From Aporhodopirellula sallentina SM41 (GTDB lineage Bacteria; Planctomycetota; Planctomycetia; Pirellulales; Pirellulaceae), in NCBI RefSeq assembly GCF_000346505.1, contig NZ_ANOH01000090.1, forward strand, positions 1 through 32,892: a stretch of 32,892 nt of DNA, read 5' to 3'. Below are positions 1-7,852 of this stretch, piece after piece; within the stretch, counting starts at the first letter, position 1, and every line of letters begins with the position of its first letter. The notes beneath the pieces are model-generated. The model was not told the DNA's origin. It saw only the letters and a program-made list of their open reading frames with translations, and made no database searches. The position numbers were made by a program, and so were the translations under genes.

Positions 1-341
1 CTCAGCCCCCCGAAGTTTGGCGACATCGGCTATCTCGATCGTCAAAACGCTCTAACGCCGCTTCACTCTGCTGGTTGTTTGAACACTCAAAAACTTACGG
101 CCCTTTACGGGTATTATTTTAGGCAACAACGTCTTCAAAACATGCGTTCCATCAAGGGTTTCGAGTGGACGCCAAACTACGACGCAAGGCGAGCGTACGC
201 AAGTGAATAGTGCTGCGACAATTCGACAAGAAGACGCGGCAGCGAGCGTCGACAAACGACTCGGAATGCTCTAACAATTAGATCTGCAAACGGAAATCAA
301 TCACGCAATTCCCCTGTTCAAGTAACCTTTGCGATACGAAC
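1..341. other. Non-coding leader upstream of the sulfatase cluster
   Basis: No convincing gene lies here. The only sizeable open frame (minus strand, 52-255) has no recognisable domain or ribosome binding site. The stretch starts with a short hairpin-type repeat (5-31) that recurs near 16339. The remainder presumably carries the promoter for the sulfatase genes, but I cannot identify a clear -35/-10 pair. Confidence 0.5.
5..31. repeat. Short dispersed hairpin repeat, copy 1
   Basis: The core GAAGTTTGGCGACATCGG closely matches the core GAGATTTGGCAACATCGG at 16342-16360. In the second copy, flanking GCCGA and TCGGC arms can form a small hairpin; here the 5' arm is changed to CCCCGA and only the inner CGA/TCG pairs. 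Two similar non-coding copies in one window suggest a dispersed intergenic repeat family of this genome. No function can be assigned. Confidence 0.45.
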
Positions 342-1814
342 ATGCGACAACTTCTTACGACCATTCTCTTGGCACTGAGTTTTTTGAGTTGCCATGGCGT
401 TGCCAGCGCACTCGAGGGCAGCCGTCCCAACATCGTTTTGGTCATGACCGACGATCAAGGCATGGGTGACTTGTCTTGCATGGGTAACCAGGTCGTCCGA
501 ACACCAAACGTTGATCATTTTCGCGAATACGCCGTTCGTTTCACCGACTTTCAGGTCAGCCCCACGTGCGCTCCAACACGTTCGGCGATCATGAGCGGCA
601 GGGCACCGTTTAAAAACGGCGTGACTCACACGATCCTGCAGCGTGAACGGATGTCCTTGGAAACTTTCACGGTCGCCGAAGCATTGAAAACCGCAGGCTA
701 TCGCACAGGCATCTTTGGCAAATGGCATCTCGGCGATGAGGACGATTACCTGCCCGGCAATCGCGGGTTCGATGAAGTCTTGATCCATGGCGCCGGTGGC
801 ATCGGGCAGGTCTCGCTAGGCGATTTTCCGCCAAACAAACAGAACGTCTACTTCGACAACGTTCTCTTGCACAACGATGAAATCGTCCAAACGAAGGGTT
901 TTTGCACGGACGTTTTCTTTGACGCGGGGCTCGCATGGATCGATCGACACCGTGACTCGAAAGATCCGTTTTTCGCCTACATCGCACCCAATGCTCCTCA
1001 CGCACCACTCTCAGCCCCTGAGGCATACAAGCAACGTTTTCTCGACCAAGGCTATGATGCGGGAACGGCCGGTCGATACGGAATGATCGAAAACATCGAC
1101 GACAATTTCGGTCAGTTGATGAAGCGTCTCGGCGAATGGGGGCTTTTGTCCAATACGTTGGTGATCTTCATGACCGATAACGGAGCCACCCACCTCAGCG
1201 GCAAATTGCACGGCAAGAAAATCCGTCACTTCAACGCCAACCTCAAAGGCGGCAAAAACTCGCCCTATGAGGGCGGCACCCATGTTCCCGCGTTCTGGTA
1301 TTGGAAGAACGTGTTCGAGGGCGGCAAGGATATCGATCAGCTCACCGCTCACGTGGACATCTATCCGACGTTGTGTGAACTCGCCGGTGCGGACTTGCCA
1401 TCGGACAGTCAAACCCTCGACGGCCGATCGCTCCTTCCGCTGCTGAAATCACCGAACTCGGATTGGCCCGATCGCGAACTTTTTTTCCACTGCGGACGAT
1501 GGCCGAATGGAAAAATGAGCGAGTTCCAATTTACCAAGTGCGCGGTACGGTCGGAGCGTTGGCGTTTCGTCAACAACGCGGAACTCTACGATATCAGCAA
1601 CGACCCGGGCGAAACCAACGACGTCTCGGCAAACTACCCCGAAGTCGTATCGCAATTGAGAAAGTCGTACGACGTTTGGTGGAACTCACTTCGGCCGTAT
1701 TTGGTCAACGAAGGACTGCCTCGCATCAAACCGGACCAACAGCCTCTCGCGATTCGCTACCACGAACAACTCCGCGAACGCGGAATCCCTGAGTGGGCCC
1801 CCAGCGACAAATAA
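342..1814 (+). CDS. Secreted type I sulfatase (family S1)
   Basis: This is a 490-residue arylsulfatase-type hydrolase that removes sulfate esters, probably from a polysaccharide, after export. Residues 1-23 look like a signal peptide ending near ASA. The N-terminal metal site is MTDDQG (D37, D38). The formylglycine motif CAPTR has Cys76, Pro78 and Arg80, which maturation enzymes convert to the catalytic formylglycine. GKWHLG supplies Lys127 and His129, APH supplies His220, and TDNG supplies Asp279-Asn280. All key S1 residues are therefore present and the length is normal. The C-terminal part holds the usual subdomain with an ELYDISNDPGE motif. The next sulfatase follows after 45 bp on the same strand, so co-transcription is likely. 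The substrate cannot be read from the sequence. Confidence 0.95.
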   Translation: MRQLLTTILLALSFLSCHGVASALEGSRPNIVLVMTDDQGMGDLSCMGNQVVRTPNVDHFREYAVRFTDFQVSPTCAPTRSAIMSGRAPFKNGVTHTILQRERMSLETFTVAEALKTAGYRTGIFGKWHLGDEDDYLPGNRGFDEVLIHGAGGIGQVSLGDFPPNKQNVYFDNVLLHNDEIVQTKGFCTDVFFDAGLAWIDRHRDSKDPFFAYIAPNAPHAPLSAPEAYKQRFLDQGYDAGTAGRYGMIENIDDNFGQLMKRLGEWGLLSNTLVIFMTDNGATHLSGKLHGKKIRHFNANLKGGKNSPYEGGTHVPAFWYWKNVFEGGKDIDQLTAHVDIYPTLCELAGADLPSDSQTLDGRSLLPLLKSPNSDWPDRELFFHCGRWPNGKMSEFQFTKCAVRSERWRFVNNAELYDISNDPGETNDVSANYPEVVSQLRKSYDVWWNSLRPYLVNEGLPRIKPDQQPLAIRYHEQLRERGIPEWAPSDK

Positions 1815-1859
1815 TCCCACTCGCATTTTTTCATAAACAGTCAAAGACAGGCCCCCCTG

Positions 1860-3353
1860 ATGGATTTCCAATTCAATTGGTCGCATGGAACGTTCGTTCG
1901 TTTTCAGGCAGCAATCATTTTTCTAGTGATCGGCTCTTCGGCCGCGGCCGTCACCCACGCGGAAACGTCCCCGCCGAACTTTGTCATCGTGTTCGCGGAC
2001 GACCTCGGCTACGGCGACCTCGGTTGCTTTGGTGCAACCAAGATCAAGACACCCAATCTCGATCAAATGGCCGAAGAGGGGATTCGATTCACCGATTTCT
2101 ACGCCCAAACGGTCTGCGGCCCTTCACGCGCCGCGCTGATGACGGGTTGTTACCCGCTGCGCGTTGCGATCGAGCACAATCGAGTCGAGGTGCATCCGCA
2201 TCTACACTCTGAAGAGATCACAATCGCCGAAGTCCTCGCCCCTCTGGGATACCAATCAATCGCGATCGGCAAATGGGATTTGGCAGGACATTCGCAATTG
2301 AAGTTTTCTCCGCATCTCCTTCCCACGCATCAAGGGTTCAACCGATTCTTTGGCACGCCGAGCAGTAATGACTCGATCGTCAATCTGCTCAAAGACGAAA
2401 AGATCGTTGAGAAAAGAGCCAACATGAGTCAACTGACGCGTCGGTACACCGATGCCGCGATCGACTTCATCAAAGAGAACAAACAACGCCCATTTTTCGT
2501 GTATTTGGCTCACTCGATGCCGCACGTAAAACTCGCGGTTTCGAAACAATTTGCGGGCAAATCGGCCGGTGGGCTTTACGGCGACGTGATTGAAGAACTC
2601 GACTTTCACGTCGGTCGCCTGTTGGATTTCCTCGAGGAGGAAGGCCTCGACGAGAACACGTATGTCATCTTCACCAGTGACAACGGTCCTTGGTTCTTTG
2701 GACGCAGCAAAGGACACATAAGGCGATTCGGCGACGACGCGGTTTCGTACGGAGGTTCGGCTGCGCCACTGCGCGGCGCGAAAACCAGCACGTGGGAAGG
2801 TGGCCTGCGAGTGCCGTTCATCGCAAGAGCACCGAAACGAATTCCGGCGGGCAGCGTTTGCCGGGAAGTCGCATCAACGATGGACCTGATGCCAACGCTC
2901 GCCAAACTCGCCGGCGGACAACCGCCAACGGATCGAGTGATTGATGGAAAGGACATTCGTCCTCTGCTGCACGCGGAGCCAAATGCCGAGAGCCCGACGG
3001 AGGCGTATTTCTTCTATCGACGCACGCGACTCGAAGCCGTTCGTTCAGGCAACTGGAAACTGGTTGTCCCCACGCCGGTCGACAAAACTTGGGCGCACTA
3101 CAGCAAAGCATCCGACGCCATCGAGATCACTCAACCAATGCTTTTCAATTTGGAAAGCGACATTGGTGAAACCAAAGACGTCGCCGCGAGCCATCCTGAG
3201 ATCGTCGCGACGCTGATGAAACACATCGACCGAGCGCGTCATGACATCGGCGACCACGATCGAATCGGCGAGCACGCAAGGTTCTTCGACGACCATCCGC
3301 GACGTCCCGACATTATGCCCCCATCGGAAAACGCATCAGCCAATCAGCGTTAG
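1860..3353 (+). CDS. Secreted type I sulfatase with altered GKW(H) motif
   Basis: This is a 497-residue S1-type sulfatase. An N-terminal hydrophobic stretch (about residues 16-34, ending THA) is the likely signal peptide. FADDLGYGDLG gives the Asp pair (D47, D48). CGPSR contains the formylglycine Cys86 and Arg90, PH supplies His222, and SDNG supplies Asp274-Asn275. The motif normally written GKWHLG reads GKWDLAG here (Lys138, Asp140), so the usual active-site histidine is replaced by aspartate. The reading frame is intact and all other catalytic positions are kept, so it may be an active enzyme with altered chemistry or specificity, or a weakened one. It lies 45 bp downstream of the first sulfatase and is probably in its operon. 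Confidence 0.94.
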   Translation: MDFQFNWSHGTFVRFQAAIIFLVIGSSAAAVTHAETSPPNFVIVFADDLGYGDLGCFGATKIKTPNLDQMAEEGIRFTDFYAQTVCGPSRAALMTGCYPLRVAIEHNRVEVHPHLHSEEITIAEVLAPLGYQSIAIGKWDLAGHSQLKFSPHLLPTHQGFNRFFGTPSSNDSIVNLLKDEKIVEKRANMSQLTRRYTDAAIDFIKENKQRPFFVYLAHSMPHVKLAVSKQFAGKSAGGLYGDVIEELDFHVGRLLDFLEEEGLDENTYVIFTSDNGPWFFGRSKGHIRRFGDDAVSYGGSAAPLRGAKTSTWEGGLRVPFIARAPKRIPAGSVCREVASTMDLMPTLAKLAGGQPPTDRVIDGKDIRPLLHAEPNAESPTEAYFFYRRTRLEAVRSGNWKLVVPTPVDKTWAHYSKASDAIEITQPMLFNLESDIGETKDVAASHPEIVATLMKHIDRARHDIGDHDRIGEHARFFDDHPRRPDIMPPSENASANQR

Positions 3354-3724
3354 CCGCGGTTTGCATGGGGTAATCCACAGTGTCGACGCGAACCCCGCTA
3401 TCTAACCACTTCGCAAAACCAAACGCCGTTGTCACCTAAAGAGAGGACAGACAGCCAACGGCAATCCGCTTAGTTTGATAGCTCGCGGTGCAAACGACGT
3501 TGCATCAAACAACGTCGATGACGCGCGGCAACCTCTCCCCATCTCTTGTTCACGAAGGCGTTTTGACGGCCTGCTGCTCCCGGCGCGACACGTGTCTTTC
3601 GGACAGATGAACCCTCGACCGATCGATGGCCGAGCGGTCCAGGGAAAGATCGTGCCCTCGGGTCGCACTGTCTACGCATCAGCGTCACTCTCCTTCCCCA
3701 GATCGATTCAAAAGCAATCGTCCC
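3354..3724. other. Intergenic spacer between second and third sulfatase
   Basis: There are 371 bases without a convincing gene. The third sulfatase's open frame extends upstream to an ATG at 3626, but the extra residues are arginine-rich and precede the signal peptide, so I treat 3626-3724 as untranslated. Other short frames here have no domain. A promoter for the third sulfatase could lie here, but none is clearly visible. Confidence 0.4.
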
Positions 3725-5188
3725 ATGCATCATCATTCGTTTCGCGGCACTCGGATGCGATTCGCCGCGGTTTACTGTCTCGTTTGCTTGTTCACGATCC
3801 AACTCACGATCGTGTCGGCGTCGGACGCGAGCACGCAGCCGGGTGTGACTTCGCCCCCGAACGATGACGCTCGTCCGAATATTGTTTTTATCTTCGCTGA
3901 CGATTGGGGATATGGTGATCTGAGTTGCCATGGCAGTTCGTTTTGCCTCACGCCCAACTTGGATCAAATGGCTGCCGAGGGAATCGACTTCACGAACTTC
4001 ACCGTCAACAGCCCGGTGTGTTCGCCGAGCCGTGTGGCGGTGATGACCGGACAGTTTCCGGCACGACAATGCATCCATCAACACTTCGCCGGGGTCACGT
4101 CCAACCGCAAACGCGGGATGCCCGATTGGATGGATCCGAACGGTCCGTCATTGCCACGGTTGCTGCAAGCGGCCGGCTATCGCACGGGACATTTCGGCAA
4201 ATGGCATCTCGGACGCGGTGCGAGTGCACCGAGCGAAGACGAGTACGGATACGACGCATTCGCAACATTTAACGGATCAAAGAAAAACGAGATCGCCAAA
4301 GACGGTCTCGCTTCCGTCGATCACGCCGAAGCATTCATTCGAACCAACAAGGACGTCCCGTTCTTCGTTAACCTTTGGCTTCACGAAGCCCACCTGGCTC
4401 ACTACCCACAAGAACACTATCTCGAGAAGTTTCGGGAACTTGACGAACAACAGCGAGTCTACGCGTCCGTAATCGCGGAAGGCGATGAGGGCGTCGGACG
4501 CATTCTCAAGTTACTGCAGGAACTCAATCTCAGCACAGGCACGCTCGTCGTCTTTTCGACCGACAACGGTCCCGAGGCAACCCGCGGACAAAATGCCAGG
4601 ATTCATCAACAGGGCGATCCGGGTCTTGGTGGCTACTACTCGGTCGGCGAATCAGGTGGTTTAAAAGGTAGAAAACGTTCGCTTTTCGCGGGCGGCGTGC
4701 GGGTTCCCTTTCTCGTTCGATGGCCGGGAGTCATCCCTCCAGGCAGGATCGACAGAACCTCGGTGATCACCGCCGTCGATCTACTGCCCACATTCTTACA
4801 TGTGGCGGGGGTCGAGCTGCCCGCGAACTACACACCCGACGGCGAAAATGTTTTCAACGCGTTTCGGGGAACTCCGATCACGCGCACCCGCCCGATATTT
4901 TGGGAATGGAGGGGACCTGCGTCACAAGAATACACCTGGCCCTCTTTGGGAGTCCGCGACGGACGTTGGAAATTGGTACTGAATCCCGACCTCGAAAAAG
5001 TGGAACTATACGACGTGAGCAGTGATTGGTCGGAAAGCCATGACGTCTCACGCCTGCATCCCGAAGTTGCCGATCAATTGACCCAAAAGATTATGGAATG
5101 GAAAGCGACACTTCCGACTGCTCCCAACGAGGCCTGCTGCGAGAACAAGAAAAACGCGAGAGCGTCGAAAAGGAACAAACACCAATAA
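3725..5188 (+). CDS. Secreted type I sulfatase (family S1), canonical active site
   Basis: This is a 487-residue sulfatase counted from the ATG at 3725. A second ATG at 3755 gives an even tidier signal peptide (MRF followed by a hydrophobic core ending VSA). The upstream ATG at 3626 would add 33 residues unlike a secretory leader. FADDWGYGDLS gives the Asp pair, CSPSR carries the formylglycine Cys99 and Arg103, and GKWHLG supplies Lys159 and His161. STDNGPE holds the Asp-Asn pair. CSPSR is the textbook sulfatase motif. The C-terminus is basic and ends in a short Lys/Arg/Asn-rich tail. The gene is followed after 110 bp by a secreted beta-helix protein, which fits a polysaccharide-degradation locus. 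The exact substrate and S1 subfamily are not determinable by eye. Confidence 0.92.
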   Translation: MHHHSFRGTRMRFAAVYCLVCLFTIQLTIVSASDASTQPGVTSPPNDDARPNIVFIFADDWGYGDLSCHGSSFCLTPNLDQMAAEGIDFTNFTVNSPVCSPSRVAVMTGQFPARQCIHQHFAGVTSNRKRGMPDWMDPNGPSLPRLLQAAGYRTGHFGKWHLGRGASAPSEDEYGYDAFATFNGSKKNEIAKDGLASVDHAEAFIRTNKDVPFFVNLWLHEAHLAHYPQEHYLEKFRELDEQQRVYASVIAEGDEGVGRILKLLQELNLSTGTLVVFSTDNGPEATRGQNARIHQQGDPGLGGYYSVGESGGLKGRKRSLFAGGVRVPFLVRWPGVIPPGRIDRTSVITAVDLLPTFLHVAGVELPANYTPDGENVFNAFRGTPITRTRPIFWEWRGPASQEYTWPSLGVRDGRWKLVLNPDLEKVELYDVSSDWSESHDVSRLHPEVADQLTQKIMEWKATLPTAPNEACCENKKNARASKRNKHQ

Positions 5189-5298
5189 CACCGACGAACA
5201 ATCTGCCGGAACCCCTGACGCTCAACAAAATACGCCCCTTCCTCCCCTCCCCATTCTCGGACGCCACCTCAAGGCTCTCACCCATTTCCCCCACGACC

Positions 5299-7353
5299 AT
5301 GAAACCGACACTCTTTCTCGCGTTCTGCTTGTTACTCACAAATGGCTCGCTCGCCGTCTCGAAAGAGCCCGCGGCTACCGCCGACTTCTACGTTTCGCCG
5401 GAAGGATCAGACACGTGGTCGGGTACGATCGCAGATAAGAATCCGTCTGGAACCGACGGACCGTTCGCCACACTCGCAAGGGCTCGCGATGCGGTTCGAG
5501 AGCTAAAAACGAATCACTCGGGGGACGTCCATGTATTCGTCCGCGGAGGCACCTACGCTCTCGACGACACGGTCGTTTTTGGGATCGAAGATTCAGGTGA
5601 TTCCGACACGACGATTTTCTACGAGGCCTATCCCGGCGAGACTCCTGTGCTCACCTCGGGACGCCCGATCGAGCAATGGCGAAGAGCGGATGACAATCTC
5701 CCCGGACTGCCGGACGCCGCTCGCGGCAAGGTCTACGTTGCGGACGTGACCGGATCATTCAAATGTCTCTTCGACGATCAAGGCTTGCTGCCGCGTGCCC
5801 GCTCGGCAGGTTTCATTCCAACGACACGTGGTAGTCGCAACCGACTGCACTTTCCCTCCGGAACATTGAGAGCGTGGCCGAACGTGACCGATGTCGAGGT
5901 CATCGTGCGACCTCACCATGCGTGGATTGTCAACGTGCTTCCGCTGAAATCAGTGGATGAACTATCGGGCACTGCGGAAACCTCAATCGATGCCACCTAC
6001 GCAATGAACCGGCTTCATTTTCTACCGACAACAAAATCATGTTGGGTTGAGAACGTCCTCGAAGAACTCGACGAACCGGGAGAATGGGCGGTCAATACTC
6101 AAACGCAGAAACTCTACCTTTGGCCACGAAACGACTCGACTATTCTCGCCCCGCAGTTGATCGAACTGCTTCGTATCGAAGGAAGCATCGACAAGGAGGG
6201 GCCTGTTGACTCGCCCGTTGAGAACATTTATTTTCGCGGCATTCAGTTTTCTCACGGTGACCGCTACACGCTGACCAAGGACGATGCGGGACTGCAACAC
6301 GATTGGGAGATGCACGACAAAGCCACCGCCCTCGTTCGAATGCGTGGCACGGAGAACTGCCGGATCGAAGGATGCCATTTCGTTCACAGTGGCGGCGGTG
6401 CGATCCGAGTCGATTTACACGGCAAGAAAAACCGAATCTCCGGCAACGACATCGAACACCTTGGCGGATCAGGCATCCTGCTCTGCGGATACGGACCGGG
6501 AACGAAAGATGTCAACGTCGAGAACCTTGTCGACAACAATCACATCCATCACGTCGGCCGAATCTATTCGCATTCCCCTGGGATCATGGTTTGGCAAAGC
6601 GGCGAGAATCGGATCGCCAACAATCTGATCCATCACACTCCGTATACCGGGATCATCGTGTCCGGATGCATGACGGAGTTCTTCGCCAAATCAGGTCGTG
6701 AACTGACGCGGACGATTCGTTGGCACGAGATCGGCGGAGGGCGGTCGAAGAAGACACTCGATGAAGTCAGGCCGTTCCTACACACGCATGACAACCTAAT
6801 CGAATACAACGAAATCCATCACGTGATGGAAGAACTTGGCGACGGAAACGCGATTTACATCCGCGGCGCCGGGGCGGGGAACGTCATTCGTCGCAACTAC
6901 GTTCATCACCTCGTCGCACCGATGATTATGCAGTGTGCTCTGCGAACCGACGGCGGACAACGTGACACGGTGATCGCTGAAAACCTGATCTACAAATGCA
7001 CGTCGCAGGGCATCATGTTGAAGCTCAACACGCGTGTTGAAAACAACATCGTTGCCAACGTGATCGCCCCACCTCGCGGTTACTATTTGTCGGTTCGCGA
7101 AGGACCGCTCGACGATGCGGTGATCCAACGGAACATTTTCTACTCCGATCGCGCGGACTGCCACTTCATCGATGAACTCCCACCGGGAAAAGGTAAGAAG
7201 TCGGAGGACCGCCGAGGTCGCGCACTCGCTCGCGCGGCCGATGCGAACACGGACCGTAACATCTACTACTGCACGACCGACCCGAGCGTTGCGAAAGACA
7301 TGCTCGAAAAAACAACAAAGCGACGGCGTGGATCAAAACAGTCTCGCGACTGA
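5299..7353 (+). CDS. Secreted right-handed beta-helix protein (GH141-like), 3' frameshifted
   Basis: The chosen start at 5299 (MKPTLFLAF) gives a signal peptide of about 19 residues; the open frame runs further upstream to 5098, but that part overlaps the sulfatase gene and has no leader. After the signal comes DFYVSPEGSDTWSGT and GPFATLARARDAVREL, the typical opening of long parallel beta-helix carbohydrate enzymes such as GH141. Asn/His-rich coils follow, with NRISGNDIEHLGGSGI-type and NNLIHHTPYTGI-type repeats. The frame stops at 7353 after a basic tail (KRRRGSKQSRD) unlike the family. The expected end of the domain continues in the next frame to 7471, so the gene has a one-base frameshift in a run of six A at 7307-7312. 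GH141 assignment is inference from the N-terminal motif. It probably cleaves or debranches a polysaccharide desulfated by the neighbouring sulfatases. Confidence 0.85.
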   Translation: MKPTLFLAFCLLLTNGSLAVSKEPAATADFYVSPEGSDTWSGTIADKNPSGTDGPFATLARARDAVRELKTNHSGDVHVFVRGGTYALDDTVVFGIEDSGDSDTTIFYEAYPGETPVLTSGRPIEQWRRADDNLPGLPDAARGKVYVADVTGSFKCLFDDQGLLPRARSAGFIPTTRGSRNRLHFPSGTLRAWPNVTDVEVIVRPHHAWIVNVLPLKSVDELSGTAETSIDATYAMNRLHFLPTTKSCWVENVLEELDEPGEWAVNTQTQKLYLWPRNDSTILAPQLIELLRIEGSIDKEGPVDSPVENIYFRGIQFSHGDRYTLTKDDAGLQHDWEMHDKATALVRMRGTENCRIEGCHFVHSGGGAIRVDLHGKKNRISGNDIEHLGGSGILLCGYGPGTKDVNVENLVDNNHIHHVGRIYSHSPGIMVWQSGENRIANNLIHHTPYTGIIVSGCMTEFFAKSGRELTRTIRWHEIGGGRSKKTLDEVRPFLHTHDNLIEYNEIHHVMEELGDGNAIYIRGAGAGNVIRRNYVHHLVAPMIMQCALRTDGGQRDTVIAENLIYKCTSQGIMLKLNTRVENNIVANVIAPPRGYYLSVREGPLDDAVIQRNIFYSDRADCHFIDELPPGKGKKSEDRRGRALARAADANTDRNIYYCTTDPSVAKDMLEKTTKRRRGSKQSRD

Positions 7354-7471
7354 TCCACTGTTTGTGGATCCCGAGAACGGCGACTTTCGATTCCGACCGG
7401 ACTCACCGGCGTGGGAGTTGGGAATCGTTCCGATGGACGTCTCCAAGATCGGCCTCCGACGAGCCGATTGA
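7307..7471 (+). pseudogene. Out-of-frame C-terminal end of the beta-helix gene
   Basis: Reading one base further on (+1) from the A-run at 7307-7312 gives QQSDGVDQNSLATDPLFVDP and then a segment with PENGDF, RPDSPAWELG and ISKIGL-like features, ending at 7471. The combination of DPLFVDP, NGDFRF and SPAWELG is the common C-terminal signature of secreted parallel beta-helix proteins. Removing one A restores a continuous protein of about 724 residues. It is either a real inactivating or modifying indel, a slippage site, or a sequencing error in a homopolymer. Confidence 0.8.
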
Positions 7472-7491
7472 GCGTCGTGTGCTGAGACGCC

Positions 7492-7546
7492 GTAGTGGAT
7501 CTTGTTAAAGATCCTGCTGAATGAGGATCTTAACAAGATCCACTAC
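7492..7546. repeat. Large palindromic intergenic repeat / possible bidirectional terminator
   Basis: The left arm (7492-7515, beginning GTAGTGGATCTTGTTA) and the right arm (7524-7546, ending AACAAGATCCACTAC) are near-perfect reverse complements over 23-24 bases, with one bulged A and an 8-base loop. It sits 20 bases past the end of the restored beta-helix frame and opposite the end of the topoisomerase gene. I recall similar elements from Rhodopirellula intergenic regions, but this is memory and not a search result. Confidence 0.8.
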
Positions 7547-7679
7547 CGGGACTGAGCTGAATCAACGACTCGTCGTGCATCACGATCAAGCACGAGGGTT
7601 CAAGGGCGCAGCAAAAGTCGCCGAGACTTTCGGTGATTCACGAGCCCTCCCGAAACTCTTGGCGGGCTGTTGATTTATT

Positions 7680-7746
7680 CGTTTAACGGGCAGCCAGAGG
7701 CGACCTACTTGCCACTGCCACGTCGCCTACGGCTACCGGTTAAACG
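7680..7746. repeat. Second palindromic intergenic repeat
   Basis: The outer arms CGTTTAAC (7680-7687) and GTTAAACG (7739-7746) are exact reverse complements. Inside them AGGCGAC pairs with GTCGCCT and GCAGCC roughly with GGCTAC, leaving a central loop of about 17 bases. The layered pairing indicates a structured, REP-like non-coding repeat. Confidence 0.7.
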
Positions 7747-7852
7747 AAAACAGGTTGACTCTTGATTAAATCGACAAACTCTTGGCGAGTTTCGCTACCC
7801 GAAGGCGAGGCTTTGGCGCGCCATTAGATTGAACCGGTAGAGAACAACTCCG

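Larger units (their letters stand above)
7472..7852. other. Convergent intergenic region rich in palindromic repeats
   Basis: There are 381 bases between two convergent genes with no coding potential that I can support. It contains two large imperfect palindromes (7492-7546 and 7680-7746, listed separately). A smaller hairpin pairs AAACTC (7776-7781) with GAGTTT (7787-7792), and its segment AAACTCTTGGCG also occurs at about 7654-7665. The hairpins probably double as transcription terminators for the flanking genes. Confidence 0.6.

Noticed and set aside
52-255. Minus-strand open frame of 67 codons at the left edge
   Set aside because: No domain, no ribosome binding site, and composition unlike neighbouring proteins.
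3475-3867. Plus-strand frame overlapping the start of the third sulfatase
   Set aside because: It overlaps the sulfatase signal peptide in another frame and shows no family features.
7307-7313. Programmed -1 ribosomal frameshift at the A-run
   Set aside because: The restored sequence requires a +1 (or -2) shift, not -1, and no downstream stimulatory structure is evident, so a simple indel is more likely.
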